DNA of 64,000 bases from positions 1 to 64,000 of the forward strand of contig JAFZKB010000023.1 in assembly GCA_017551865.1 (NCBI GenBank). The letters run 5' to 3'. Position numbers and translations under genes: made by a program. Source of the DNA: Clostridiales bacterium (lineage in GTDB: Bacteria; Bacillota; Clostridia; Saccharofermentanales; Saccharofermentanaceae). Under the pieces are notes generated by a model. It was not told where the DNA came from. It did no database searches and saw only the letters and a list, made by a program, of their open reading frames with translations. Shown piece after piece: positions 1 through 8,183 of this stretch (position 1 is its first letter; every line of letters starts with the position of its first letter).

Positions 1-243
1 AGCAGATAACTGCTTTACTCGTGATATAACTTCTTTCGAAATATCGATCCCGACAACTTCAAATCCGAGATCATGTAATGCGAATGCTTCACGGCCCAAA
101 CCGCACCCAATGTCCAGTATCCTTGAGCCAGGAGAAAAAAGGTTGGAAACTGATTTTTCCCATTCTTTCAATGCAGGCCTCCAGTCCAGCATTTCATCAA
201 CGTTTTTGGTATCCTCATACCACTTTGAAACTTTATCATTCAT
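1..243 (-). CDS. class I SAM-dependent methyltransferase, N-terminal part
   Basis: The gene runs off the left edge of the window, so only its first 81 codons are seen. Translation from the ATG at 243 gives a short N-terminal helix region, then the sequence ILDIGCGLGREAF and, 20 residues later, VVGIDIS. These are motif I (the glycine-rich SAM-binding loop) and the acidic end of strand beta 2 of Rossmann-fold methyltransferases. The start is marked by MNDKVSKWYED, typical of small ubiE/Tam-like methyltransferases. The substrate cannot be told from this fragment. The family call is firm; the specific role is unknown. Confidence 0.85.
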   Translation of the reverse strand, partial: MNDKVSKWYEDTKNVDEMLDWRPALKEWEKSVSNLFSPGSRILDIGCGLGREAFALHDLGFEVVGIDISKEVISRVKQLSA

Positions 244-327
244 AAGAAAATTCTATCAATCACTAGCTGCGACTTCGCTTACGCCTAAACCCACTATCCT
301 TTTATTTATTGCAACAGTTCGCTTTTA

Positions 328-1188
328 TCAATACTCTCTGTCCAGAAGCCCTGTGGCAGTGTTTGCAAGATCATCTGCTGTGACCTCGTAGTTGATGGCT
401 CCTGTTACCGCAGAGGGCAGAGACTTACCGATACGACAGCCATAGATGACCTGACCCGTAGATACATCAATAAACATCATATCCACAAGCTCTGTCGTAC
501 AGACACATCCCCCGAATCCACCGGACGTCTTCTCATATGATGCACTTTCCTTGTTGTAACGGCAGATAACGAGTATATCTATGTCTTTAATTTCTTCTTC
601 GGTCGGTTTGACATCGAGCCAATAGAAGCCTGCCCAGAAATGCGCATCAGACCAGGCAACCGGTTTTGCATCCTGCCTGGTCACATAACCTGACTCATAT
701 CCGGATGTTCTAACAATAAGCCAGCTTTTGCCTCTGTATTCTTCAAGAGCATGTATATCGGGTCCCTCAGTCGGGTCCCAGTATGATTCCCAAGACCTGC
801 TGAGAAATCCGTGTTTCTGTGCTAGAGGCGTCATATCTGTGATCTGTCTTTCTTTAAGAGAAGCAGCCGGATCACTTTTTTTCACGGTTGAAGAGACTCC
901 TATACAAGTGAAAATAATGATCACCGCAAAGATACCGATTGCCACATACCAGCCGCGGGAACGGTTTATGCCCCGCTTGATATCCCGGACACGCAGGCGG
1001 TGGACCAGAAGGAAGCCTCCGAGCATGATCAGAAGTCCGATTACACATATTGCGATTCCGGCAGATCCGGTATTGTACGACGGCTTATTTACAAACAGCA
1101 TCGGAAATCCTATGCAAAGCATTAACAGTCCGCCCGCGCATAACCAGACTCCGTACATCATCAGAAGCAGTTTCAATTTCTGTTTCAT
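328..1188 (-). CDS. membrane protein with extracytoplasmic domain, function unknown
   Basis: About 286 residues. Three hydrophobic segments lie near residues 8-33, 44-65 and 82-102, followed by a soluble C-terminal domain of about 180 residues. I do not recognise the soluble domain. It contains a stretch that reads like a surface or stress protein (DVKPTEEEIKDIDILVICRY) and ends in a helix. An in-frame TTG 21 bases upstream would add seven residues. I prefer the ATG at 1188 because a weak purine-rich AGAGAG stands 8 to 10 bases before it. The next gene upstream on the same strand is another membrane protein (1256-2269), so the two may be co-transcribed. Confidence 0.6.
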   Translation of the reverse strand: MKQKLKLLLMMYGVWLCAGGLLMLCIGFPMLFVNKPSYNTGSAGIAICVIGLLIMLGGFLLVHRLRVRDIKRGINRSRGWYVAIGIFAVIIIFTCIGVSSTVKKSDPAASLKERQITDMTPLAQKHGFLSRSWESYWDPTEGPDIHALEEYRGKSWLIVRTSGYESGYVTRQDAKPVAWSDAHFWAGFYWLDVKPTEEEIKDIDILVICRYNKESASYEKTSGGFGGCVCTTELVDMMFIDVSTGQVIYGCRIGKSLPSAVTGAINYEVTADDLANTATGLLDREY

Positions 1189-1255
1189 ATAACTGACTCT
1201 CTCACTCAATTATTTGGCCCTGCTTCCCCAAAAAAGGTGCACAGGATCTTCGATG

Positions 1256-2269
1256 TTACTCGATCTCTTCACCGCCCCACTCGACAAGGATAAGTCCCTT
1301 ACGTTCATCGAGCGACGGGTTCAATTCTTTAAGCTCCTGTGGCTGCATCTCTACATATTTGTCCGTTCCGTAGAACGCCATGTTTACACGGATGACCGTA
1401 TCCGGTTCAGGTGAGACATCCAGTATGGCGGCGTCTTCATATGTGAACGTCTGGAAGGAAATCACATTATACGGATTACTCTCCATCTGCGGCAGCCAGT
1501 ACATGATAAACGTGTCTGCCTCCGTATCGGAAAGACCCAGTTCGGACAGTGCTTTTTCCAGGAAATCGGCGGTGTCTTCGCCCTTTACACAGAAGCCCGT
1601 ACGGAAATCGGCCGGGAATTCCAGTCTTGCATCCCAGAAGAGATACTCATACTGCCGGCCCTTCGCGTCAGTCAGTGTGCCATCCGGTGAGGTCTTCACG
1701 TTCCAGCCCTTATCCGCTTCGTAAGTAGGATATGTGTGTTTGAGATCGCCGTTAAGATCCAGTTTGACCGACACATCCCGCGACTGTTCATCATAAAGAT
1801 AGATGATCGGCGCTGCCACTGAATGATCCTCGCTGCGCGGCCTGTGGACACAATAATTATATATACAGAAAATCCCCACTCCGGAAATAATAATGTACCC
1901 GGCAAAAATGCCGGACACAATTTTAAGTTTGCGGTAATTACCCGCACCTGCGCATAAGCAGATCAGGCAAATGAAAACACCGGCACCGACCACAGCAGCT
2001 TCAGTAGGGTACAGGATCATCGGAACATATTTCTCTTCCATTTGCCGTTTTTCCATGACAGTCGTTACAGGTACCTGTTCAATATAAAGGACACCCGGCT
2101 CCGGATCTTCCACGGATACCTCGTACGTACTCCCGCCGTAAGTACAGGATACATAAGCAATATCAGCACGTCTCAGGTAATTTCCGAAAAATATATGTAC
2201 ACTCACAAAAGCGAGGACGGTAAATACTGAAGCACAAACAATAATAATAGCGATATGCTTTCGTTCCAT
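1256..2269 (-). CDS. membrane-anchored protein with conserved aromatic-rich ectodomain
   Basis: 337 residues from an ATG preceded by GGTGAG. A transmembrane segment lies at about residues 7-29 and two more at about 85-138. The last 185 residues form one domain beginning APIIYLYDEQ and carrying YLFWDARLEF, GFCVKGED and MYWLPQMESNPYNVISFQ. I know this pattern from memory as a recurrent but functionally uncharacterised domain in Clostridia, often anchored at the surface by an N-terminal signal. The length fits that family plus the three-helix membrane part. No catalytic motif is evident. The spacing to the next gene on the same strand is 67 bases. Confidence 0.65.
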   Translation of the reverse strand: MERKHIAIIIVCASVFTVLAFVSVHIFFGNYLRRADIAYVSCTYGGSTYEVSVEDPEPGVLYIEQVPVTTVMEKRQMEEKYVPMILYPTEAAVVGAGVFICLICLCAGAGNYRKLKIVSGIFAGYIIISGVGIFCIYNYCVHRPRSEDHSVAAPIIYLYDEQSRDVSVKLDLNGDLKHTYPTYEADKGWNVKTSPDGTLTDAKGRQYEYLFWDARLEFPADFRTGFCVKGEDTADFLEKALSELGLSDTEADTFIMYWLPQMESNPYNVISFQTFTYEDAAILDVSPEPDTVIRVNMAFYGTDKYVEMQPQELKELNPSLDERKGLILVEWGGEEIE

Positions 2270-2384
2270 AATATCTCACCATCCACAGCACGGATCGGGA
2301 TCGCTCCCTCTTGACCGTTTCCTATTCCTACTGAAATCATTATATCGCGTTGCACATAGGATAATCAAAGGTTCCTTTCGACAA

Positions 2385-2402
2385 GCACGATTGAGTGGGA
2401 GT
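2385..2402 (+). repeat. short dispersed intergenic repeat, copy 1
   Basis: The 18 bases GCACGATTGAGTGGGAGT recur exactly at 5252-5269 and in degraded form from 8040. All copies lie between genes, and copies 1 and 2 stand directly beside a hairpin. Copy 1 and the degraded copy are also preceded by similar sequence (TTTCRACARGCACGAT). The function is unknown. Confidence 0.55.
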
Positions 2403-2407
2403 AATTG

Positions 2408-2440
2408 AAAAGAGAGCCGCCCTAAAGTGGCTCTCTTTTT
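2408..2440 (-). terminator. rho-independent terminator of the XRE-GNAT unit
   Basis: The inverted repeat AAAAGAGAGCC / GGCTCTCTTTT forms an 11-base-pair stem around a 10-base loop. Read on the minus strand it ends in TTTT. It abuts the stop codon of the acetyltransferase gene at 2440. Confidence 0.8.
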
Positions 2441-2883
2441 CATCTCTTCTTCGCAAAGTAAATGAATTCTCTGTCCCGGCGGACTTCCGAGTACCCGAGT
2501 TTCGTGTAAAACGCATTCGTTCTTCTATTCCAGATCGGGGTATCAAGTACGAGTTCTTTTGCATCGGAAAACATCGATTCGATACTTTCCATCATGAATA
2601 TCCCGTAACCTTTTCGGAAGTGTTCCGGAGATACGAAGATCCTTCCGACATTAAGTCTGTCCTGCTCCTCGAAAAGCACTGCTCCGCCTATGATCATGCC
2701 ATGGTCATCCACCAGTTTGTAAAGGGTACCCAGCCGGGCCATCTTCATGTGGAAAGGCGTGGACTTGTATCCGGGAGGTCCTCCTGCGGAGGATGCTCCT
2801 ACCTCAACATCGCTGTCAAAAGCATGCTTCGAGATCGCGACCAGGATCACGGCATCAGAAGTGCCGGCTTTCATCAGTTTCAT
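2440..2883 (-). CDS. GNAT family N-acetyltransferase
   Basis: About 147 residues. The C-terminal half holds the acetyl-CoA binding core of the GNAT fold: GRIFVSPEHFRKGYGIFMMESIE, in which a beta 4 strand runs into the R-x-x-G-x-G/I pyrophosphate loop. It is followed by the typical ELVLDTPIWNRRTNAFYTKLGY strand-helix-strand. GNAT enzymes transfer the acetyl group of acetyl-CoA to an amine; the substrate is not predictable. The start is the ATG at 2883, ten bases after GGAGG and two bases after the TGA of the XRE regulator, so the two genes are very probably translated from one transcript. The unit ends at the terminator at 2408-2440. Confidence 0.85.
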   Translation of the reverse strand: MKLMKAGTSDAVILVAISKHAFDSDVEVGASSAGGPPGYKSTPFHMKMARLGTLYKLVDDHGMIIGGAVLFEEQDRLNVGRIFVSPEHFRKGYGIFMMESIESMFSDAKELVLDTPIWNRRTNAFYTKLGYSEVRRDREFIYFAKKR

Positions 2884-2885
2884 GC

Positions 2886-3596
2886 TCAGCACACCTCCAT
2901 CGCCATGAAGATATCCATGTAGTGTACACCGTCCTTGTCATACTCGTACTCGAAGCACGCGACGATATCCTCCGGCATCTTCTCCTTAATCTCATTCACC
3001 TGGAGATATTCCAAGATGCGTTTGTAGCCATTCGGGATCCTCTCAAATGGACGTATGTGCGGTTCTGTGACCGTGATCACTGCATACTCCGCTTCTGCAT
3101 TCGTCGCGTATTCCACACCCGGACAGTTCGTTTCAAAGCCTTCCGGAAGCACATACGCCGCCACATAGCCGTGCATATTGAAGCGCATCTGCTGTTCTTG
3201 AGAAACAAACGGGAAATCCCATCCGATCAGCTTCGCATTCGGATCGGCCGCCAGAAGGCCGCTCGTCTTTCCCCAGTTCTGCATATGCGTTATAACATCC
3301 TCCTCGGGGTTGGGAGAGATCATCACATATCTTGCCATACGGAACGCGGGAAGCTTGCGCCTCGTCACTTCCGAATAGATCATATTCTCCTTCGCGGACA
3401 GATCTTCTCTTACGAGCTCATCCATCTTGCATGAGAAGATATCGCAGATCTCCACAAGCCGGTCGAGCTCCGGTACGACCTCGTCTGTTTCCCAGCGCGA
3501 GACCGTCTGACGCGTCACTTTCAGCAGGTCAGCAAACTGCTCCTGCGTCATCGTCTTCTGTTTACGTAGATAACTGATATTCGTTCCTAAACTCAT
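2886..3596 (-). CDS. XRE-family regulator with C-terminal GyrI-like effector domain
   Basis: 236 residues. Residues 5-60 are a lambda-Cro/XRE helix-turn-helix (LRKQKTMTQEQFADLLKVTR with QTVSRWET as recognition helix). The remaining 170 residues look like the GyrI/AraC effector-binding fold that binds small amphipathic or cationic ligands. Evidence for this is the RRKLPAFRMARYVMIS opening strand, a central GYVAAYVLPEGFE and a C-terminal FEYEYDKDGVHYMDIFMAME. The start is the ATG at 3596 with AGAGG seven bases upstream, not the more distal TTG. It is co-transcribed with the GNAT gene, so the pair may be a ligand-sensing regulator and its modifying enzyme (inference). Confidence 0.8.
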   Translation of the reverse strand: MSLGTNISYLRKQKTMTQEQFADLLKVTRQTVSRWETDEVVPELDRLVEICDIFSCKMDELVREDLSAKENMIYSEVTRRKLPAFRMARYVMISPNPEEDVITHMQNWGKTSGLLAADPNAKLIGWDFPFVSQEQQMRFNMHGYVAAYVLPEGFETNCPGVEYATNAEAEYAVITVTEPHIRPFERIPNGYKRILEYLQVNEIKEKMPEDIVACFEYEYDKDGVHYMDIFMAMEVC

Positions 3597-3712
3597 GGTC
3601 TTACCTCTGATCAAGTTTTATTCCATCGGCCATCTGGTAAGACCATTATTCCACACGTTGCGTGTCAGTTCCACCAATTATTACGTGCTTTTTCTTTATT
3701 CTCTGCAACACA

Positions 3713-3859
3713 TCATGTGTCACGGGTGCGCACAGCTCTCACGACCCGGAATATGCAAAGTCCGGCCAGAAGCACGTCGAATAAAAGGATCGCTATTCCG
3801 CCCCAGGGCTTTTCCTTGAGAAAAGAAACTCCCATGAATCCGATAAGGAACAGGTAGAG
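3713..3859 (-). pseudogene. C-terminal remnant of a small membrane protein
   Basis: In a gene-free stretch (3597-4009) the minus strand reads open for 48 codons. It gives LYLFLIGFMGVSFLKEKPWG, then a hydrophobic segment (IAILLFDVLLAGLCIF) and a basic tail RVVRAVRTRDT before TGA. Two tandem TGA codons close the frame upstream. The only internal ATG would give 40 residues without a ribosome binding site. It looks like the tail of a transmembrane protein whose front is lost. A genuine 40-residue membrane peptide is possible but less likely. Confidence 0.4.
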
Positions 3860-3877
3860 TCATCAGGCTAGTGCTAT

Positions 3878-3914
3878 TAAAGCGCTGGTATGGTATATTT
3901 GTATCAGCGCTTTA
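3878..3914. repeat. long perfect inverted repeat upstream of the YD-repeat lipoprotein
   Basis: TAAAGCGCTG and CAGCGCTTTA form a perfect 10-base-pair stem. Three more pairs (GTA/TAT, one wobble) extend it inward around an 11-base loop containing TATAT. It lies about 95 bases before the gene at 4010. There is no T-run on the plus side, so an operator or RNA stem seems more likely than a terminator. Confidence 0.5.
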
Positions 3915-4009
3915 TAAATCTCAAATCCAGAGTTGAAAATAGCCATATCTGAAATATAGGGGTTGTAGTATAAAAATGGTTCGTCAGTTTTTCTTCGGAG
4001 GTTGTTGAT

Positions 4010-5194
4010 ATGGGAATAAAAGTACGAAAAACGGCATTGATCCTTCTTTCCGGCAGCATTCTGCTTTCCGGAACGGCCTGCAATACGAGAATAAACAAAA
4101 GAGTAAATGCCAACAAGTTTATCAAGCAGGCATATCAGGAGACACATGTCACCGAATGGACGGATTCCGTCCCGGAAGGAATGGAGATCCAATACGTTTG
4201 TGTCAGAAAGCAGCGTGTAGATGACAGATCTGAGCTTAGAGACGAGTACTTCGAGTATGATGATCACGGCCGCCAGACGGCTTATATGGAAGCCTGGGAA
4301 AATGGAAGCTATCGTGTAGAAGTTGACTATAACAGTGATGGAACTGTTTCCGCGACCCGGACGAGGAAAAATGGGAGTCAGTACGAACCGACAGCTCCGG
4401 ATACCGACAGGTTTTTTACATATGACGAAAAAGGCCGGATCGTGCGTGAGAACGTAACGAAACAATCACGGAAGAACGGAAATGATTCCACGACTTCCGT
4501 TGAGTTCCAGTACGATGAGAAAGGATGTCTGATTGCGACAAAAGGAGTGAACGATACAGACTGGACTCCTTATGGATACAACGAAGAGCCTTTCCCCCAC
4601 ACGGAATACCATGTCGAATTCAACCAGCCATCCACATTATTCTTCATGGATTTTAAACCATACGATATCGTCACGTATTATTTTGATGAAGATGGTCTTC
4701 TGGCGGCAGTTACAAAGAACGGAGATCGTAAAAAAGCGCTGTATACCGACGGAGTCCTCACCGGATGGAAAATGGAAAGCCCCTATGGCTATGGCTATTT
4801 CTTGTATGACACCGATGAAAACTATCTTGCAGGATACTCTGCGTCGGGCGAACTCGAGGAAAAATATGAGTATAACGACCATGGCGATAGGGTCCGTTCG
4901 CAACGCTGGAAGAACGGAAAACTGGTTAGTGACATTACATCGGAATATACATATGACGAACAAGGGAAAGTCTTACTGGAAACATCAAAGTTTTGGTGTT
5001 TAGAACCCAAAGCCGATGGGACCACGGAAGAATTAACCTTTACATCTACACATCAATTCACCTATGATGAACACGGTCTGATCACCATAGAGGAGGCCAA
5101 GATTGACGGAAAATTCGTCGAAATATATGTTTATGATTATGAAGCAGTACTGGTCCCGTCCGGAACGAAAGTCCCCTCGGTTTTGGATACGTAG
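4010..5194 (+). CDS. YD-repeat (RHS-like) lipoprotein
   Basis: 394 residues. A type II signal (KKR-poor but basic MGIKVRK, then a hydrophobic core) ends at Cys24 in LSGTAC, so a membrane-anchored lipoprotein is expected. The mature part is made of YD-type repeats such as FEYDDHGRQ, FTYDEKGRIVRE, FQYDEKGCLIATK, YEYNDHGDRVRSQ, YTYDEQGK and FTYDEHGL. This is the beta-strand repeat that builds the shell of RHS/teneurin proteins. Here it stands alone, without the RHS core or a C-terminal toxin, so a surface or wall-associated role is more likely than a toxin role. The start is the ATG after GGAGG with 8-base spacing. Confidence 0.8.
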   Translation: MGIKVRKTALILLSGSILLSGTACNTRINKRVNANKFIKQAYQETHVTEWTDSVPEGMEIQYVCVRKQRVDDRSELRDEYFEYDDHGRQTAYMEAWENGSYRVEVDYNSDGTVSATRTRKNGSQYEPTAPDTDRFFTYDEKGRIVRENVTKQSRKNGNDSTTSVEFQYDEKGCLIATKGVNDTDWTPYGYNEEPFPHTEYHVEFNQPSTLFFMDFKPYDIVTYYFDEDGLLAAVTKNGDRKKALYTDGVLTGWKMESPYGYGYFLYDTDENYLAGYSASGELEEKYEYNDHGDRVRSQRWKNGKLVSDITSEYTYDEQGKVLLETSKFWCLEPKADGTTEELTFTSTHQFTYDEHGLITIEEAKIDGKFVEIYVYDYEAVLVPSGTKVPSVLDT

Positions 5195-5251
5195 GGTTTC
5201 ACTTTGTGATCTTACACTTCACATCTGATATCCGCCAGGGGAAAGCGACGG

Positions 5252-5269
5252 GCACGATTGAGTGGGAGT
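5252..5269 (+). repeat. short dispersed intergenic repeat, copy 2
   Basis: It is identical over 18 bases to 2385-2402 and is followed by GAGT in place of AATT. It ends six bases before a large hairpin (5275-5340). Confidence 0.55.
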
Positions 5270-5274
5270 GAGTC

Positions 5275-5340
5275 GTAAAGTTCTTTTCTCTGTTGCTGTC
5301 CTCGGCTTCGCCTGCGGAGGCAACGTCGAAAAGACTTTAC
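5275..5340. terminator. long hairpin between convergent genes, probable terminator
   Basis: GTAAAGT...TCTTTTC at the left pairs with GAAAAG...ACTTTAC at the right. Inner stems GTTGC/GCAAC and CCTC/GAGG close over a CGGCTTCGCC tip. The 66-base structure lies between the ends of a plus gene (5194) and a minus gene (5375), where a bidirectional terminator is expected. No long T-run follows, so the call is moderate. Confidence 0.5.
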
Positions 5341-5374
5341 TCATGCGAGGGAATTGAGTATTCTAAGTTTTGGA

Positions 5375-6196
5375 TTACTCACAAATAAATAGGTAACTGT
5401 ATCTTCTTTTCATTTCCATCACTACATCGATCACTCTGCGCCTGATCTCTTCCGGGTAGATAGCGGTCTTTTCCACGACCGTCTCCACCTCGTTATATCC
5501 GAACGAAAAGTGAAGGTTCTCACCATAAAGTTTCTCTGCAATCTCCATCTGCTCTTGAAAGGAATCGCAGAACGTCTTCGGTTTCACTTTCGGGATCCAC
5601 TCCAGCGGATCTCTCGTCAAAGGATACTCCATGCTTGTATCGGAAAGAAGACCTGCTCCATTATCAAAGATCGGTGCTAAACGAAAATCTCCGGTTCCAT
5701 TCGTTAATACGGCAATATTGTGTGTATGCCTGTCCTCGTTCAGAAACAGCGCGTCCACAGTCAGCAGTTTGCTCATATATATGCCGAAGTCCTTAATGCC
5801 TGTCGTTCTTTCCACTTGTTCCACAAGGATCTTCAGGCGCTCCACGTGATCCGGCGTGCTGTATATGATCTTGTTCAGTCCCACGCCGTATGTATCTTTA
5901 AATAGCCGCTCCAGCGTGATCAGATTCCAGCCGTCCGTGAAGTCCTTGCTCTTGCATGCGCGAAAAGCACTGTCGTTATATTCGATCTCTTCTAACTCAT
6001 ACTCCACATACTCGTCGGAACGAAGGTCGGAGAATGCAAGAAGTTTAGAGACCACATATTCAGCGAGACCCTCGTATCCAAGGTAATCCGCCTTGTACCA
6101 GATATCTCCTTTACGGAATTTCAGCTGATTTCCTTTCGACGACTGCCTGTTAAAATCCTGCATATCAGAATCCAAAAGATGTATCAATCCTCTCAC
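5375..6196 (-). CDS. HipA-like Ser/Thr kinase (toxin candidate)
   Basis: 273 residues, shorter than full HipA (about 440). It matches the C-terminal catalytic half of HipA and the CtkA/HipT-like single-domain kinases. The core is FLNEDRHTHNIAVL (residues 151-164, catalytic Asp155 and Asn160), followed by LAPIFDNGAGLL (173-184), which holds the metal-binding Asp178. The front carries KADYLGYEGLAEYVVSKLL, the ATP-lid and alpha-helix region of the fold. HipA kinases phosphorylate tRNA synthetases or other translation factors; the target here is unknown. The GTG start overlaps the TGA of the upstream XRE gene by four bases (GTGA), so the two are translationally coupled like hipBA. Confidence 0.8.
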   Translation of the reverse strand: MRGLIHLLDSDMQDFNRQSSKGNQLKFRKGDIWYKADYLGYEGLAEYVVSKLLAFSDLRSDEYVEYELEEIEYNDSAFRACKSKDFTDGWNLITLERLFKDTYGVGLNKIIYSTPDHVERLKILVEQVERTTGIKDFGIYMSKLLTVDALFLNEDRHTHNIAVLTNGTGDFRLAPIFDNGAGLLSDTSMEYPLTRDPLEWIPKVKPKTFCDSFQEQMEIAEKLYGENLHFSFGYNEVETVVEKTAIYPEEIRRRVIDVVMEMKRRYSYLFICE

Positions 6197-6738
6197 CTCT
6201 CAATTCTTATCCAGAACTTATCATCTGCCATCCTGCCTGCTGTTTTCTCGATAATCAGTATCGGATCATAAAACGGAATACCCAGACGCTTCAATTCCAG
6301 TTTAATCTTGTCCCGGTTTTCCGGGAAACAGCGTGATTTCAGGAATTCCTCATAGTCTTCAAATCCGGGTTCCGTGTTTTTACCAAAGGCACGGAACAGC
6401 GGATCGTCAACATAATTGCTGATCCTCACGATCCTCTTCAACTCATCCACGTCAATGACCGTGCATACCATATCTTCATACATATACCACAACCGTAATT
6501 TCAACCGGGTTTTCGGGACCTTCAGTTTTTCGGCGATCTCGGGGTGTCTTCGGAGGATCTCGACCAGAGTCACGATCGGTCCCTTTATCGGCTCATCCTT
6601 GCTCTCCCAGTTCTCAACCGTTCGTTTCGACGCATTTGCAAAAACAGCAAACTCCTTCTGGGTCATATTCAAAAGCTGCCGCACATATCTTATATCTTCA
6701 CCGGTAATCGATTCGCTAATAACATATTCTTTGGCCAT
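6193..6738 (-). CDS. XRE-family DNA-binding antitoxin/regulator of the HipA-like kinase
   Basis: 181 residues. Residues 12-70 are a helix-turn-helix (IRYVRQLLNMTQKEFAVFANASKRTVENWES), close to the HigA/MqsA type that ends in a PIKGPIVTLVEIL helix. A second domain of about 100 residues (LRLWYMYEDMVCTVIDVDELKRIVRI...) has no known fold that I recognise. It may contact the kinase, and is unusual because HipB is normally under 100 residues. A clear AGGAGG lies nine bases before the ATG. Two palindromes at 6764-6811 just upstream are likely autoregulatory operators. Confidence 0.75.
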   Translation of the reverse strand: MAKEYVISESITGEDIRYVRQLLNMTQKEFAVFANASKRTVENWESKDEPIKGPIVTLVEILRRHPEIAEKLKVPKTRLKLRLWYMYEDMVCTVIDVDELKRIVRISNYVDDPLFRAFGKNTEPGFEDYEEFLKSRCFPENRDKIKLELKRLGIPFYDPILIIEKTAGRMADDKFWIRIER

Positions 6739-6763
6739 GTATATCCCTCCTGCCTACATTAAA

Positions 6764-6811
6764 CCACAAATTTTGCGGCAAATCAACAAGATATAGCCAC
6801 ATTTTTTGCGG
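6764..6811 (-). promoter_or_regulatory. twin palindromic operators of the HipB/HipA-like unit
   Basis: CCACAAATTTTGCGG (6764-6778) and CCACATTTTTTGCGG (6797-6811) are near-identical 15-mers whose start points lie 33 bases (about three helical turns) apart. Each is an imperfect palindrome of the form CCRCAAA-N-TTTGYGG. They lie 26 to 73 bases upstream of the antitoxin start, where repressor-kinase complexes of hipBA operons bind. This is inferred from symmetry and position. Confidence 0.6.
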
Positions 6812-6931
6812 TTTTGGTTTAAGTGGATGAGTGGAAGTGATCCGTCTGGACAAAGTTTCAAATCTGTCACCTTTTCTCAATTTATTTTGCCTATAATCTA
6901 TAGCAGATCAATCGGGGAAGAGGGTAATATC

Positions 6932-7981
6932 ATGTTCAGATCTCAAAGAGTAAGAAGTGCTTTTCTAGCAGGAGTGTTAGTAGTATCTATACTGGCCGGG
7001 ACCGGCTGCAAAAAGAGTGCCGACTCAAAAGAAAGCACCTCATCCCGATCCGAGTCCTCGGAACCAGTCGCATCTTTATCATCAGAATCAGAATCTTCGG
7101 AAAAGCAGGAATCTTCTTCCGAAGAATCAGAGTCATCGGATCCGACATCGGGCGAATCTTCCGGTGATGAGGAATTTAAACAAAAAGCTCTGAAACTGGC
7201 CCAGGAACTGGGCGTGTATGTGCTTCACCTTTTCCCTGTCGTTGCCGATCACCTAAAGCCGGAAATAATGTATCACGAGCTGATGCACTTCATCGATTTT
7301 TCGATCGGCGGCGAGCATCGCTCGAACGTATACTATACGGGTAAATACTATCGGAAGACCATGGAAGGCTACAACACTCCGGCCAGTTTTCTTTCCGGGA
7401 TCGAGTGGATCTACGGAGAAGAAACCGTAGACCGTCTGTTTTTCAGTTCTGACTCGGAGATGGAGTTTGTTCTTCTTCTACAGGATGCCGGGATCTCTGA
7501 CCAGAAGATCGTCAATATTATCAGAACGTTTAATCGTGAGACGTACGGGTCGAACGGGTTGCCGGAGAATCCGGTCCGGATGGAAGATGTATTGGTCGAT
7601 CTTTATGAAAGCAAGAAAGGTTCCGGGTGGAAGGAAGACAAGGTCTTCATGCAGATCTTAAATGAGATCCATGCCTGGACAACCGAAGAGTATCCATTTG
7701 AACACGAAGAACTAAAAGCTCTTCTCCTCGATTACCCTGCCATGGAAAAGATGTCGGAAAACGTGCTGAGTCAAATCGATCACCCTACTTCGCAGGAGCT
7801 GGTCCGATTTTTCAAGTTGATCCTTCTCGGTGGAAAGCCATATCTGGCGGCAGATCTGTTTACCTCATTTGAGTTTGACAGAAACGAAGCAATCTCCCTT
7901 ATCGTCGAGTATGACTTTGATCAGGAGAAAGTCATCTCATATAAGTACCATGTGCCGGACTACCCGAAATGGATCATTTGA
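6932..7981 (+). CDS. lipoprotein, shortened paralogue of the putative metalloprotease at 61267
   Basis: 349 residues with the lipobox LAGTGC (Cys26) and a Ser/Glu-rich linker to about residue 85. The rest aligns with residues 70-460 of the lipoprotein at 61267, with three losses. About 85 residues are missing before HELMH (115-119), and about 17 residues including the EGGAE glutamate expected to be the third zinc ligand are gone after it. The whole C-terminal domain after VPDYPKW is also absent. Shared anchors are AQELG, LFPxVADH, HELxHF, FLxGxEWIYG, DxxFFS and VRMEDVLxDLYE. The HExxH motif survives but zinc binding is doubtful. The start is the ATG at 6932 after GGGGAAGAGGG, not the earlier upstream codon. 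Confidence 0.75.
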   Translation: MFRSQRVRSAFLAGVLVVSILAGTGCKKSADSKESTSSRSESSEPVASLSSESESSEKQESSSEESESSDPTSGESSGDEEFKQKALKLAQELGVYVLHLFPVVADHLKPEIMYHELMHFIDFSIGGEHRSNVYYTGKYYRKTMEGYNTPASFLSGIEWIYGEETVDRLFFSSDSEMEFVLLLQDAGISDQKIVNIIRTFNRETYGSNGLPENPVRMEDVLVDLYESKKGSGWKEDKVFMQILNEIHAWTTEEYPFEHEELKALLLDYPAMEKMSENVLSQIDHPTSQELVRFFKLILLGGKPYLAADLFTSFEFDRNEAISLIVEYDFDQEKVISYKYHVPDYPKWII

Positions 7982-8039
7982 ACGCTTCGGTCGACATGCA
8001 ATCAAATAAGCGGGACAAATTCAATCCCAATTTCAACAG

Positions 8040-8064
8040 GCACGATCGGGCAGTAGTGGGTCGC
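8040..8064 (+). repeat. degraded copy of the dispersed intergenic repeat
   Basis: GCACGATCGGGCAGTAGTGG resembles the 18-base repeats at 2385 and 5252, with substitutions and a small insertion. The preceding TTTCAACAG matches the TTTCGACAA before copy 1. The rest of the 200-base gap to the next gene shows nothing else I can name. Confidence 0.3.
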
Positions 8065-8183
8065 ACAAAAACTCATACTATAGGTAGAAATATAAATCTT
8101 CCACTAGTATCATCAGTAGGTTCCCCTACAAGTACTTTTCCAGTATCATAAATACAGAAAGCAACGAAAGGGGCGGCTCAGGA

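Noticed and set aside
2395..2922. Long plus-strand open frames opposite real minus-strand genes (also at 2793-3434, 9818-10879, 27958-29187, 50100-50861)
   Set aside because: They lack ribosome sites and recognisable motifs and lie fully over genes with clear domains on the other strand.
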